Virus record (IMG/VR): IMGVR_UViG_3300031687_000100
Location: 1-23,631 of that record
Strand: one strand, 5' to 3'
DNA: 23,631 nucleotides
DNA from: a virus
The translations under genes and the position numbers were made by a program. Below are positions 17,701-22,937 of the stretch, piece after piece. The notes below the pieces were generated by a model, which did no database searches, was not told where the DNA came from, and saw only the letters and a list, made by a program, of their open reading frames with translations. Position 1 is the first letter of the stretch. Each line of letters opens with the position of its first letter.

Positions 17701-17768
17701 TAATTGAGACTGTTAAAGATCAACAAAAGCAAATAGATGAATTAAAAGAACTGATAGGGGCAGCGTAA
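11700..17768 (+). CDS. Giant tail-tip (gpJ-like) protein fused to fibre and S74 chaperone
   Basis: This 2022-residue protein is the likely central tail-tip and receptor-binding protein. Residues 1-60 include a hydrophobic stretch (FQIAMTVLTLGVGVKGYMQA) before 'KIPVIYGSRRVGAQIV', the usual gpJ-type entry. Residues about 60-590 form the hub, with a canonical EF-hand loop at D327-E338 (DANGNGVIDGKE). Residues about 600-695 look like a fibronectin-III domain. From about 720 to 1100 there are two copies of a 130-residue fibre unit with helical 'DDAITRAKIVDDAI' linkers between them. Residues about 1100-1930 are beta-rich fibre with 'NIGTI.SG.ITSSG' and 'VIDASRN' repeats. The end is an S74 intramolecular chaperone with a probable cleavage Ser1933-Asp1934 in FSDQRLK, 'SGVIAQEIEKIAPELV' and a coiled-coil tail. 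The fusion puts hub and fibre in one chain. Confidence 0.9.
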   Translation: MDFFRAVGAFILKVMASDGFQIAMTVLTLGVGVKGYMQAKDMLAKGQDIMANKIAAGGKIPVIYGSRRVGAQIVYMDTAGNSSTHLYVVYALSVGECEEIMGETIELSGNSLRDSKQFRNGGYIGSDKISSGSGSLCTANQNSGSVDLTGGTFGTNPALGGYRYVMNLHHGAASQAADPMLRASIGSKWTTAHKLNGVAYIAASYIYDSKGQFRGVPQLTVQVKGKKVFDPRDNSTAWSSNPALCFLDLIQNNDYGKGLATSQINMATFSAAANKADTEVNSPYFNGSAKALTWSGSSGDNFIKVLGGSANVMWWQNKVSELMDVYDANGNGVIDGKEITALQRNEFFSENPEYIVFFNGTLGGNYSSQSGSSLIKSKRFHCNAYIDCNKTVMENSKELLSNMRGIFNYVDGKYELQIEDTGSSTFSINDNHIIADSGISVDYGNKDKKANKVVVEFFNANKRYEMDTATVYHEATTDSNDYTSDDGGEVLELKVEFPHTTSAYIAYNHAKTILVRSRHQTTIQFLGTPEMYKLNVGDITNLTYAPLGFSGKTFRVEALELQPSGLVAVSMLEYFDVYTWTVPPQEAVEALANVPSAYAVKAPTSLAFTDTDNSNTSRPFLAWALPTDYPYYQWRVNVKDSSGNQQINRIVDVNNCDLNFLPVDANYVANITALNSVGVESTATALTFTVGDAPTGTPDIKDSAIVTNKLGNGAVTNVKVNDLSAAKINTGELNLGTANGMAVKQGKSGYTDNSTTGLWLGNDGGTTKLNIGSASKYLRFDGTNLLVAGDISASTGTISTSIAIGSGNNIFKADANGIYLGNASFGSAPFKVAMNGGLVATSATITGTLTANNINTSMFQYVGGNLIIKDDAITRAKIVDDAINNALIATDAVNQDSIAANSITAVKIVARAIDASRITAGTLTSASGVFGVISANNITTGTLNATNVAVTNLNASNITTGELNLGTAAGMSVRQNKTGYSSNAAGFWLGNDGGTAKFNIGNSSSFLRWDGSALNIAGSIAATTGVIGGFTVGSNSLIAGSGTSRISLSTAAGIHLGNNTFGSAPFRVSLAGALVATNANISGAITASSLNVTNATITGTLDASVITLNGEPLSNLMSYSSSGTGSITLLEVANIDGDFVVNGNFEATGSQPDLVIGKVYNVSDANDRTIQADARLVSANGDASFKIQSQTHNNATLTTKASFSYTAFGNTASLGTAGTLKINSGNALSLTLDTSQNATFTGEVTADAIQLPVQTPSSTTNKIYNVGGALYFNGAAVGGGGAGDITAVVAGSNLTGGGTSGSVTLNLANAISISGTIASGAITSSGNLLIDSDNAEINLKSGVGTTSGAVNWTFNSTGTDFASIKLPYATRATKGLWIDSGYPITIDATTRIDFDIIGSTKMDLDGSGLSVAGSITSGTIIVTSDNSYFRDNDNVGIYLQTTAQGTGNNDGVRVGLNGTHAFVWNYEAKPLAFATSGTERLSIGATGLFDFKANNITNIGTIASGGITSSGFITGTRLRVGDGTDGYFYSDTAGRTAFRSGEFYIQDTVPTYYNYATNQYHGASSGDNHYFRGNPLSGNNWSIPASGAATFAGRTIMGGDGARVQIANSTAADSSNLYTLAVGSQSGNKSILAARDINTTAGGYQINGTTVIDTARNISAGAITASGLIRSNSSNYYGNASTAVNYRGYGDTPIMSGVSGATYLYAGGSGSVCLTLQSSRTIAPQLAIGQVNNFTTVIDASRNMSNIGTITATGNLSAAGQLLGRGFRAGNRGELHINAVGAGDVAEIFFGYGDGFTEANLRWGISDRGTTNDQLIIYRAPALGGFTAVATFDASEMTLAVANGYKVGTTSVIDAARNITSSQLYIGSWTPSNATSIGRIGKVTDRPAGSITNQLGTNANSVWEIVDYDWTVVLAKVTDAGNFTASGNVTAFSDQRLKTNIQTLDPKLALKMRGVSFTKDEKQGSGVIAQEIEKIAPELVLTADDEIGTKSVAYGNLVGYLIETVKDQQKQIDELKELIGAA
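13881..14270 (+). repeat. Fibre unit, copy A
   Basis: In-frame repeat within the tail-tip/fibre gene. It contains 'TGELNLGTANGMAVKQGKSG', 'GLWLGNDGGTTKLNIGS', 'YLRFDGTNLLVAGDIS' and 'GIYLGNASFGSAPFKVAMNG'. Copy B follows 690 nt later. Boundaries are approximate. Confidence 0.8.
14571..14960 (+). repeat. Fibre unit, copy B
   Basis: Second copy, matching copy A through 'TGELNLGTAAGMSVRQNKTG', 'GFWLGNDGGTAKFNIGN', 'FLRWDGSALNIAGSIA' and 'GIHLGNNTFGSAPFRVSLAG'. The copies have clearly diverged at the DNA level, so this is an old duplication or a common fibre building block. Confidence 0.8.
17496..17765 (+). other. S74 intramolecular chaperone domain
   Basis: The last 90 codons of the giant fibre gene encode FSDQRLKTNIQ, 'VSFTKDEKQGSGVIAQEIEK', 'SVAYGNLVGYLIETV' and a heptad tail. 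In the S74 family the chaperone assists fibre trimerisation and then cuts itself off between the Ser and Asp of the SDxRLK motif (here Ser1933/Asp1934, with Lys1938 nearby). The domain is short for the family but has the conserved parts. Confidence 0.88.
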
Positions 17769-18382
17769 TGTCTTTTTTACCTGTAACTAACTTATCCATG
17801 AACGCCATCCATGTTGAAGTAGGCGGAAGCAATAACAGCTCAGTTAGTCTCAATGACTCAGATGTTAGGGGTATTGGCTATACAAATAAAACCTATGATT
17901 CAAATGGTATAAGCCAAGGAAGTGGAACGACTATAAGCATGGGAGAGTTTAGAGATGCAAATGATTTAGATATTGACTGGTCACCGCAAATTACTTCAGG
18001 TAACTTTCAAATCTCTAGTCCGGCTTATATTTATTGGGGTTACGCAAGATTTTTAGGCGGTGGCTTTGGATCAACCAATGATCTAGGGTCTAATTTATTT
18101 AGTAATGCACCCTGGGAGTTTTGGAAAGTTACTGGGCATGCTGGCGTGTTTGGAGCTATACAGAACGATACTTTTAAAATATACATGCCAACAAGCAATG
18201 CAGGCTGGGAAGTCTTAAAGATATACAACGGCACATCTAATTCAGGAACTTATCTGGGCGAATACAGAAGGGCAAATGCAACATACTCTGCTACAGGTGG
18301 CACTACCCAATGGATTATGGATAAGGTTCTTTTACCAAATACAACATTAGATGGATATTTCTTAGAGTTCTTTTCAGAATAA
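17768..18382 (+). CDS. Fibre-region structural protein with tail-protein N-terminal motif
   Basis: This 204-residue protein begins with 'NSSVSLNDSDVRGIGYTNKT' and then 'GTTISMGEFRDANDL'. That is the 'I.LND..VR.L......I.MS.F.G' motif commonly found in phage tail fibre and appendage proteins. The rest is beta-rich and aromatic (YIYWGYARFLGGGFG, PWEFWKVTGHAG, GYFLEFFSE). It carries no catalytic motif I recognise. It is joined by TAATG to the fibre upstream and the small gene downstream, so it is probably an accessory adhesin or tail-tip decoration. The exact function is unknown. Confidence 0.6.
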   Translation: MSFLPVTNLSMNAIHVEVGGSNNSSVSLNDSDVRGIGYTNKTYDSNGISQGSGTTISMGEFRDANDLDIDWSPQITSGNFQISSPAYIYWGYARFLGGGFGSTNDLGSNLFSNAPWEFWKVTGHAGVFGAIQNDTFKIYMPTSNAGWEVLKIYNGTSNSGTYLGEYRRANATYSATGGTTQWIMDKVLLPNTTLDGYFLEFFSE

Positions 18383-18582
18383 TGGCTAGTTACATCAAAA
18401 ATAATGTTCCTTACTATTATATTGAGGAATTATATGAGGAAGCACCTGTTAGATACGAAGTGCCAGCAGTTATAGATGCTGATGGTTCTATTGATGAAGA
18501 ACTATCTATAAATAAATTGGAGGCAATAAAGCCTTCTTTTCAACACATGTTTGATATGGATAAATTATATCCACAAACCTAA
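18382..18582 (+). CDS. 66-residue unknown protein
   Basis: This small acidic protein is rich in Tyr and Glu (NNVPYYYIEELYEEAPVRYE, then 'VIDADGSIDEELSINKLEAI'), with no membrane segment or recognised motif. It lies between fibre-associated genes and starts from a TAATG junction. 'DADGSIDEE' resembles an EF-hand-like acidic loop but lacks enough of the 12-residue pattern to call one. Function not recognised. Confidence 0.65.
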   Translation: MASYIKNNVPYYYIEELYEEAPVRYEVPAVIDADGSIDEELSINKLEAIKPSFQHMFDMDKLYPQT

Positions 18583-18602
18583 ATACCTAGGAGGTATACA
18601 AA
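18583..18602 (+). promoter_or_regulatory. Strong ribosome binding site inside a hairpin
   Basis: AGGAGGT at 18589-18595 is the best Shine-Dalgarno in the window and lies 7 nt before ATG 18603. ATACCT (18583-18588) and AGGTAT (18592-18597) are perfect complements with a 3-nt loop, so the site can fold onto itself. It begins at the last base of the upstream stop codon's neighbour, so ribosomes finishing the upstream gene may open it. Confidence 0.6.
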
Positions 18603-18842
18603 ATGGCAATAACATTAACAAGAACAGTTCAAAGAATTGAGACATATCCAGCAATGACACCAGCACCAGAAGGAGAAGAAACTTATCCAACTTTGATGGT
18701 TGTCTACAATGATTTATTTGATGATGCTGATGACGATCAACTACCTGTAACTGCTACTAAGGTTTTACATTTTACTAAAGGTGATGACATGTCTGGACAG
18801 GATAATTTGGTAAAAACAATTGCCACCGCTATTTGGTTATAA
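18603..18842 (+). CDS. 79-residue fibre-region protein, unknown
   Basis: The product starts 'MAITLTRTVQRIETYPAMTP', continues 'YPTLMVVYNDLFDDADDDQL' and 'VLHFTKGDDMSGQDNLVKTI', and ends AIWL. Small proteins with this 'T.TV.RIETYP' opening and central 'MVVY.D..DD' segment recur beside fibre genes in marine phages as I remember them, usually annotated hypothetical. It has no signal peptide or membrane segment. It has its own strong ribosome binding site, unlike its coupled neighbours, which may indicate a higher expression level. Confidence 0.7.
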   Translation: MAITLTRTVQRIETYPAMTPAPEGEETYPTLMVVYNDLFDDADDDQLPVTATKVLHFTKGDDMSGQDNLVKTIATAIWL

Positions 18843-18896
18843 AGGATTTATAAATATCAAATGAAGGTATAAAATTAATAAAAACAGGAATTAAAA
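18843..18896 (+). promoter_or_regulatory. Intergenic gap with possible promoter
   Basis: This 54-base AT-rich gap holds TATAAATA at 18849-18856 and TATAAAAT at 18868-18875, followed by AGGA before the fibre ATG. The second could be a -10 element, but no good -35 is present. The same TATAAATA octamer occurs in the gap at 22036-22043. Confidence 0.25.
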
Positions 18897-21680
18897 ATGG
18901 CACAACATGATTACAATTTAATTAACCAATCTGGGGCTAACTTTAGGGCTGATCTAAACAATGCTTTAACTGCTATTGTTTCAAATAATAGTGGTAGTTC
19001 AGAGCCTACAACTAAATTTGCTTATGAGTTTTGGGTAGATGAAACTTCTGGAAAAATGAAACTTAGAAATTCAGCAAATAATGCTTGGATCACTATGCCA
19101 TTTAATATTGGTGTTAATAATTCAGTTGATATTAATGTTGGTACTGTTAATGGTCTTACTAGCTTTAGTTTTAATAGCGGTGCAACAGTAACTTCTATTT
19201 TAGATGAGGATAATTTTAATTCTAACTCAGCTACAGCACTGGCAACCCAGCAGTCAATTAAAAGCTATGTTGACAGCCAAGTTGGTTCAGATTATTCATT
19301 AAGCAATATTCTTGCTGTTGGTAATTCCTCTGGTGGAACTAATATTAATTTATCAACAACCGATAGGGTGCAATTTAGAGACTCAGCTATATATGTGTTT
19401 TCTTCAACTGATGGCACTTTAGACCTTAAAGCAGATGGAGAAATTCAATTATCAGCTCCATATATTGACTTAGCTGCTGCAAATGTAAATGTAGACGGAA
19501 CTATTGATGCTGTTGGTGTTGAGTTTAATACTTTATCTGGAACTGGGTCAGTAACAATTACTGATATTGTTGATGAGGATAATATGGGCAGCAATAGCCC
19601 AACAAAATTAGCAACTCAACAATCAATTAAAAGCTATGTTGATAGCCAGGTAACAGCTCAAGATTTAGATATAACTGATGGCTCTAATACAATTGGTATT
19701 GATCTGGATTCAGAAACTTTAAGTTTATTAGGCGGAACTGGTGTTAGCTCAAGTGCTTCAGGTAATGGAGTAACCTTTGCTATTGGTCAGCCAGTAGGTA
19801 CTAGCAACAATGTAGTTTTTAATCAAGTAACTGCATCAGTAGTTGGCAATGCTACAAGTGCAACTGTATTGCAAAACGCTAGAACAATATCTGGAATTAG
19901 CTTTAATGGTTCAGCAAACATTACATTAAACACCTCTACCATTACTGAGAATACTAATCTTTATTTTACAACTGCTAGGGCAAATTCTAATTTTGATACT
20001 AGACTTGCAACTAAGTCTACTTCTAATTTAGCAGAAGGAACTAATCTTTATTACACATCAAGTAGATTTGATTCTGCTTTTGGCAATAAAACAACTGCAA
20101 ACTTATCTGAAAACTCAAATCTTTATTACACTGATGCAAGAGTACAGGCTGTTTCTATAAACAATGTTGTAGAAGATACAACTCCTCAGCTTGGTGGCAA
20201 TTTAGATGTAAATGGAAATTCTATTATTAGTACAAGCAATGGTGCAATTAACTTAGCCCCAGATGGCTCAGGTGTTGTTGTATTTAAAGGAAACGCTACT
20301 AAGGGTTCAGGTCAATTTATACTTAATTGTGAAGCTAATACCCATGGAATAACAATCAAAGGTGCTCCGCATAGTGCGGGAGCAAGTTACACATTAACAT
20401 TGCCCAATAATGCTGGTACAAATAACCAAGTCTTAACAACTAATGGAAGTGGTCTTTTGACTTGGTCTACACCATCAAGCGGTGGAAGCACACCAAGTAT
20501 TACTGATAACGGAAATGCTAACGCAATTACTATTGATAGTAATGAACTTGTTGCATTTACAGAAGGTACTAAGCAAGGATATAACAAAAAAAGCTATTAT
20601 GGTGGCAGTGATGAAATGCAGCTCTACTTTGACGGAGTAGAGGGCGTACTGAGAGTAAATGGTGGTTCAGGTAATAGGTTAAATACCCGTATTGATGAGT
20701 TTGAAGTAACATCACAAAACAATTCAAAAACACTAGCCCATTTTAAAGAAGATGGTTCTTGCGACCTTTATTATAATAACTCTAAAAAGTTTGAAACAAC
20801 TACAGCTGGTATTGATATAACTGGAACTGTAAATCTTGATAACTTAACAATTGCTGGTGCTCAAGGTAGTAATGGACAAGTTTTAACTTCAACAGGAAGT
20901 GGAATTGGATGGGCTGCTGGTGGTGGTGGCGGTGGAAGCTACAATAATGCTTCTGTTGATGCTCATTTAAATAAAAGCACTGCATCAACTAATGAAGTTC
21001 TATCTTGGAATGGATCAGACTATGATTGGGTTGCTCAGTCAGGTGGTGGCGGTGGAAGCAACACTATTACTGTACAAGATGAAGGTTCAACATTATCAAC
21101 AGCAGCTTCAACTCTTAACTTTGTTGGTTCAGGTGTTACGGCATCAGGAACAGGCGCAACTAAAACAATTACAATAAGTGGTGGTGGTGGTGGTGGTAGC
21201 GGTGTTCTATCAGGCGGTGTTAAAATTACGTTAGCCAATGGCTTTTCAAATCAAACAATACCAAGAAATGTTGTAACTAAAATAGGTTTTGACCATGTTC
21301 TTTTTGGCAATTCTAATAATGCATTTAATACAACTAACAACACTTATACTGTACCTTCAGCTGGTAAATATTTATTTTTAGGAAAAGTTAGGAGTGAAAA
21401 TTTTCAGACTACTGCTAATGGTCAGGTTGTATCTCAAGTATATCTGTATAAAAATGGTACGCAATTACCTAATTACAGCACACAACAATATAGTAAAAGT
21501 AGTGGTGCAGATATAATTAGATTTGTAATTGATGTCAATAATGTATGGGATTTAGCACAAAACGATGTAATTGATTTTAGATATTCTCTATCCAATTATA
21601 CTGCTACAAATGGTGTTGATTTATCAGGAAATGGCGTATACACAACTAATTGTTATATGTACATCGTAAAAATAGAGTAA
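18897..21680 (+). CDS. Second tail fibre with C1q/TNF-like tip
   Basis: This 927-residue fibre starts with a module (MAQHDYNLINQSGANFRADL, then 'ALTAIVSNNSGSSEPTT' and 'FWVDETSGKMKLRNSANNAW') that I know from marine phage fibres as a virion-attachment region. Residues 103-129 and 226-252 are two copies of a 'DEDN..SNS...LATQQSIKSYVDSQV' unit. Residues 350-416 hold three 'NLYYT..R' repeats. Later come 'PQLGGNLDVNG' and 'NGQVLTSTGSGIGW'-type strands. Three polyglycine linkers (Gly6, Gly5, Gly6; nt 20919, 21043 and 21181 regions) lead to a C-terminal domain of about 160 residues with 'NNTYTVPSAGKYLFLGKV' and 'YLYKNGTQLP', typical of C1q/TNF-like jelly rolls. It is likely a trimeric receptor-binding fibre separate from the tail-tip fibre. 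Confidence 0.85.
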   Translation: MAQHDYNLINQSGANFRADLNNALTAIVSNNSGSSEPTTKFAYEFWVDETSGKMKLRNSANNAWITMPFNIGVNNSVDINVGTVNGLTSFSFNSGATVTSILDEDNFNSNSATALATQQSIKSYVDSQVGSDYSLSNILAVGNSSGGTNINLSTTDRVQFRDSAIYVFSSTDGTLDLKADGEIQLSAPYIDLAAANVNVDGTIDAVGVEFNTLSGTGSVTITDIVDEDNMGSNSPTKLATQQSIKSYVDSQVTAQDLDITDGSNTIGIDLDSETLSLLGGTGVSSSASGNGVTFAIGQPVGTSNNVVFNQVTASVVGNATSATVLQNARTISGISFNGSANITLNTSTITENTNLYFTTARANSNFDTRLATKSTSNLAEGTNLYYTSSRFDSAFGNKTTANLSENSNLYYTDARVQAVSINNVVEDTTPQLGGNLDVNGNSIISTSNGAINLAPDGSGVVVFKGNATKGSGQFILNCEANTHGITIKGAPHSAGASYTLTLPNNAGTNNQVLTTNGSGLLTWSTPSSGGSTPSITDNGNANAITIDSNELVAFTEGTKQGYNKKSYYGGSDEMQLYFDGVEGVLRVNGGSGNRLNTRIDEFEVTSQNNSKTLAHFKEDGSCDLYYNNSKKFETTTAGIDITGTVNLDNLTIAGAQGSNGQVLTSTGSGIGWAAGGGGGGSYNNASVDAHLNKSTASTNEVLSWNGSDYDWVAQSGGGGGSNTITVQDEGSTLSTAASTLNFVGSGVTASGTGATKTITISGGGGGGSGVLSGGVKITLANGFSNQTIPRNVVTKIGFDHVLFGNSNNAFNTTNNTYTVPSAGKYLFLGKVRSENFQTTANGQVVSQVYLYKNGTQLPNYSTQQYSKSSGADIIRFVIDVNNVWDLAQNDVIDFRYSLSNYTATNGVDLSGNGVYTTNCYMYIVKIE
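19203..19283 (+). repeat. QSIKSYVDSQV unit, copy 1
   Basis: Encodes 27 residues ending QSIKSYVDSQV in the second fibre. The second copy begins 369 nt later. The pair includes a stretch of nearly identical DNA over the SIKSYVD codons. Confidence 0.85.
19572..19652 (+). repeat. QSIKSYVDSQV unit, copy 2
   Basis: Second 27-residue copy (DEDNMGSNSPTKLATQQSIK onward). It differs from copy 1 mainly in the Asn/Ser/Thr-rich first half. Confidence 0.85.
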
Positions 21681-21696
21681 TAACAACAGGAAAAAA

Positions 21697-22014
21697 ATGG
21701 ATATAGCAACAGCAATACATAATTTAAAACCAGAATACGAATTTGGAATAGAATATGTCGTAGAAGATATTGATGGAACACCAACTTTAAGATGGTTAAA
21801 AGACATTGATAATAAACCAACAGATCAAGAAATAGATGCAAAAATTATAGAGTTACAAACTGATTGGGATAATCAAGAATACGTTAGAGATAGAATAAAA
21901 AACTATCCTAGTTTAGAAGATCAACTAGACATGCAGTATTGGGATTCTGTAAACGGAACGACAACCTGGGCGGATAAAATAGCAGAAATTAAATCTACAC
22001 ATCCTAAAACGTAA
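21697..22014 (+). CDS. 105-residue fibre-associated protein, unknown
   Basis: This soluble acidic protein has an N-terminal beta region (YEFGIEYVVEDIDGTPTLRW) and a helical C-terminus with 'RIKNYPSLEDQLDMQYWDSV' and 'TWADKIAEIKSTHPK'. The 'R...YPS..DQLDM.YWD.......W...I..IK..hPK' pattern is common in small proteins encoded next to phage tail fibres, sometimes suspected fibre-assembly factors, but the function is not established. AGGA sits just before ATG 21697. It directly follows the second fibre gene. Confidence 0.7.
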   Translation: MDIATAIHNLKPEYEFGIEYVVEDIDGTPTLRWLKDIDNKPTDQEIDAKIIELQTDWDNQEYVRDRIKNYPSLEDQLDMQYWDSVNGTTTWADKIAEIKSTHPKT

Positions 22015-22067
22015 TTTTAAAATTGGTATATAATTTATAAATAACAAACCATGGAGAGGTATTTATA
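22015..22067 (+). promoter_or_regulatory. Intergenic gap with candidate extended -10 promoter
   Basis: TGGTATATAAT at 22024-22034 holds a perfect TATAAT (22029-22034) or an extended -10 reading TGG-TATATA. TATAAATA follows at 22036-22043, then a strong GGAGAGG ribosome site. No -35 box of quality is found. If real, it would drive the lysis genes. Confidence 0.35.
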
Positions 22068-22328
22068 ATGGAAGATGAAAGAAAAGAAATAACTGAAGTA
22101 ACAATGTTTGATAAGGTTTACAAAACTGAAAACCTAACGCCCAGAGTTACACAAAGTTTTGTTGCAATACAAAGAATGGACAAGGAAGCCCAAGAAGCTA
22201 ACTATCAATCTGTTAAGGCTGCAAGTGCTGTTGAATTTCAAAAGCAACAATTACAAAACTTTATAAAAGAAGATAAAATTGAAGCTGAAGCAGACACAAT
22301 AGAAGAAGCAGACGTTTCCGAAGTCTAA
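22068..22328 (+). CDS. 86-residue acidic helical protein, unknown
   Basis: The protein is highly charged and probably helical: 'KRMDKEAQEANYQ'-like heptads in the middle, 'AASAVEFQKQQLQNFIKEDK', then an acidic tail (AEADTIEEADVSEV). There is no membrane segment. GGAGAGG at 22053-22059 gives a good ribosome binding site. A five-codon frame (22051-22068) ends on the start codon. It is joined by TAATG to the XhlA-like gene, so it may belong to the lysis transcript. Function not recognised. Confidence 0.65.
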   Translation: MEDERKEITEVTMFDKVYKTENLTPRVTQSFVAIQRMDKEAQEANYQSVKAASAVEFQKQQLQNFIKEDKIEAEADTIEEADVSEV

Positions 22329-22549
22329 TGTCAGCTCGTAAGACTGCTAATGATGTTGCTAATGATTTATCAGTAGTTGCTGGTGAGCTTAATGCACATG
22401 AACGCGAATGTAATATTCGCTGGAAGCAAATTTTTCGCAAGACGGATGATTTGCAGACTTCAGTTCAAAGCATGAAAACTTGGCTCTTAGCAGGTCTTAC
22501 AACAATTATTATCAGCCTTATGGCAATAATCGTAAGAGGTCTAATTTAG
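22328..22549 (+). CDS. Single-TM XhlA/holin-like protein
   Basis: This 73-residue protein has a helical soluble part (residues about 8-48, 'ELNAHERECNIRWKQIFRKT' then 'DDLQTSVQSMKT') followed by one membrane segment (about 50-70, 'WLLAGLTTIIISLMAIIV') and a short basic end. This layout matches XhlA-type hemolysin/holin accessory proteins. It sits directly before a second membrane protein and a lysozyme, so it probably works in lysis as a holin partner, antiholin or pinholin-like regulator. It relies on TAATG coupling because its own ribosome binding site is poor. Confidence 0.65.
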   Translation: MSARKTANDVANDLSVVAGELNAHERECNIRWKQIFRKTDDLQTSVQSMKTWLLAGLTTIIISLMAIIVRGLI

Positions 22550-22556
22550 TCATTGT

Positions 22557-22937
22557 ATGATTGATAAACTTATTGAGCCTGTAAGTCATATTCTGGATAA
22601 GTTAATTGCAGATAAAGATTTAAAGACCAAACTGCAACACGAATTAAACCAAGAATTACACAAAGCTAATATGGCTCAACTTGAAGTTAATAAAGTTGAA
22701 GCCAGCCATAGAAAAGTTTTTGTTGCTGGGTGGAGACCCTTCACCGGATGGATATGCGCTTTAGCGTTGGCATATCATTTCATTATTGAACCTATTTTAG
22801 CTTTTGCTTTTATTATCTATGGCATAGAAGTTAATGCGCCCCAGTTTGATATGAGCAGCTTATTAACAGTTTTAATGGGCATGTTGGGTTTAGGCGGATT
22901 ACGAACATTCGAAAAAACTAAAGGGTTAGCAAAATGA
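22557..22937 (+). CDS. 3TM-type holin
   Basis: This 126-residue protein has a charged helical N-terminus (about 1-55) and hydrophobic segments at about 62-90 ('GWICALALAYHFIIEPILAF') and 99-116 ('LLTVLMGMLGLGGLRT'). The signature 'AGWRPFTGWICALALAYHF', then 'LLGMLGLGGLRTFEK'-type ending, fits the Holin_3TM family first described for gene transfer agent release. It would permeabilise the inner membrane and let the lysozyme reach the wall. It overlaps the lysozyme start by ATGA (22934-22937). Confidence 0.85.
   Translation: MIDKLIEPVSHILDKLIADKDLKTKLQHELNQELHKANMAQLEVNKVEASHRKVFVAGWRPFTGWICALALAYHFIIEPILAFAFIIYGIEVNAPQFDMSSLLTVLMGMLGLGGLRTFEKTKGLAK

Noticed and set aside
18382-18582. EF-hand in the 66-residue protein (DADGSIDEE)
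   Set aside because: The acidic run resembles the start of a calcium loop but lacks the flanking helices and the spacing of a full 12-residue EF-hand.
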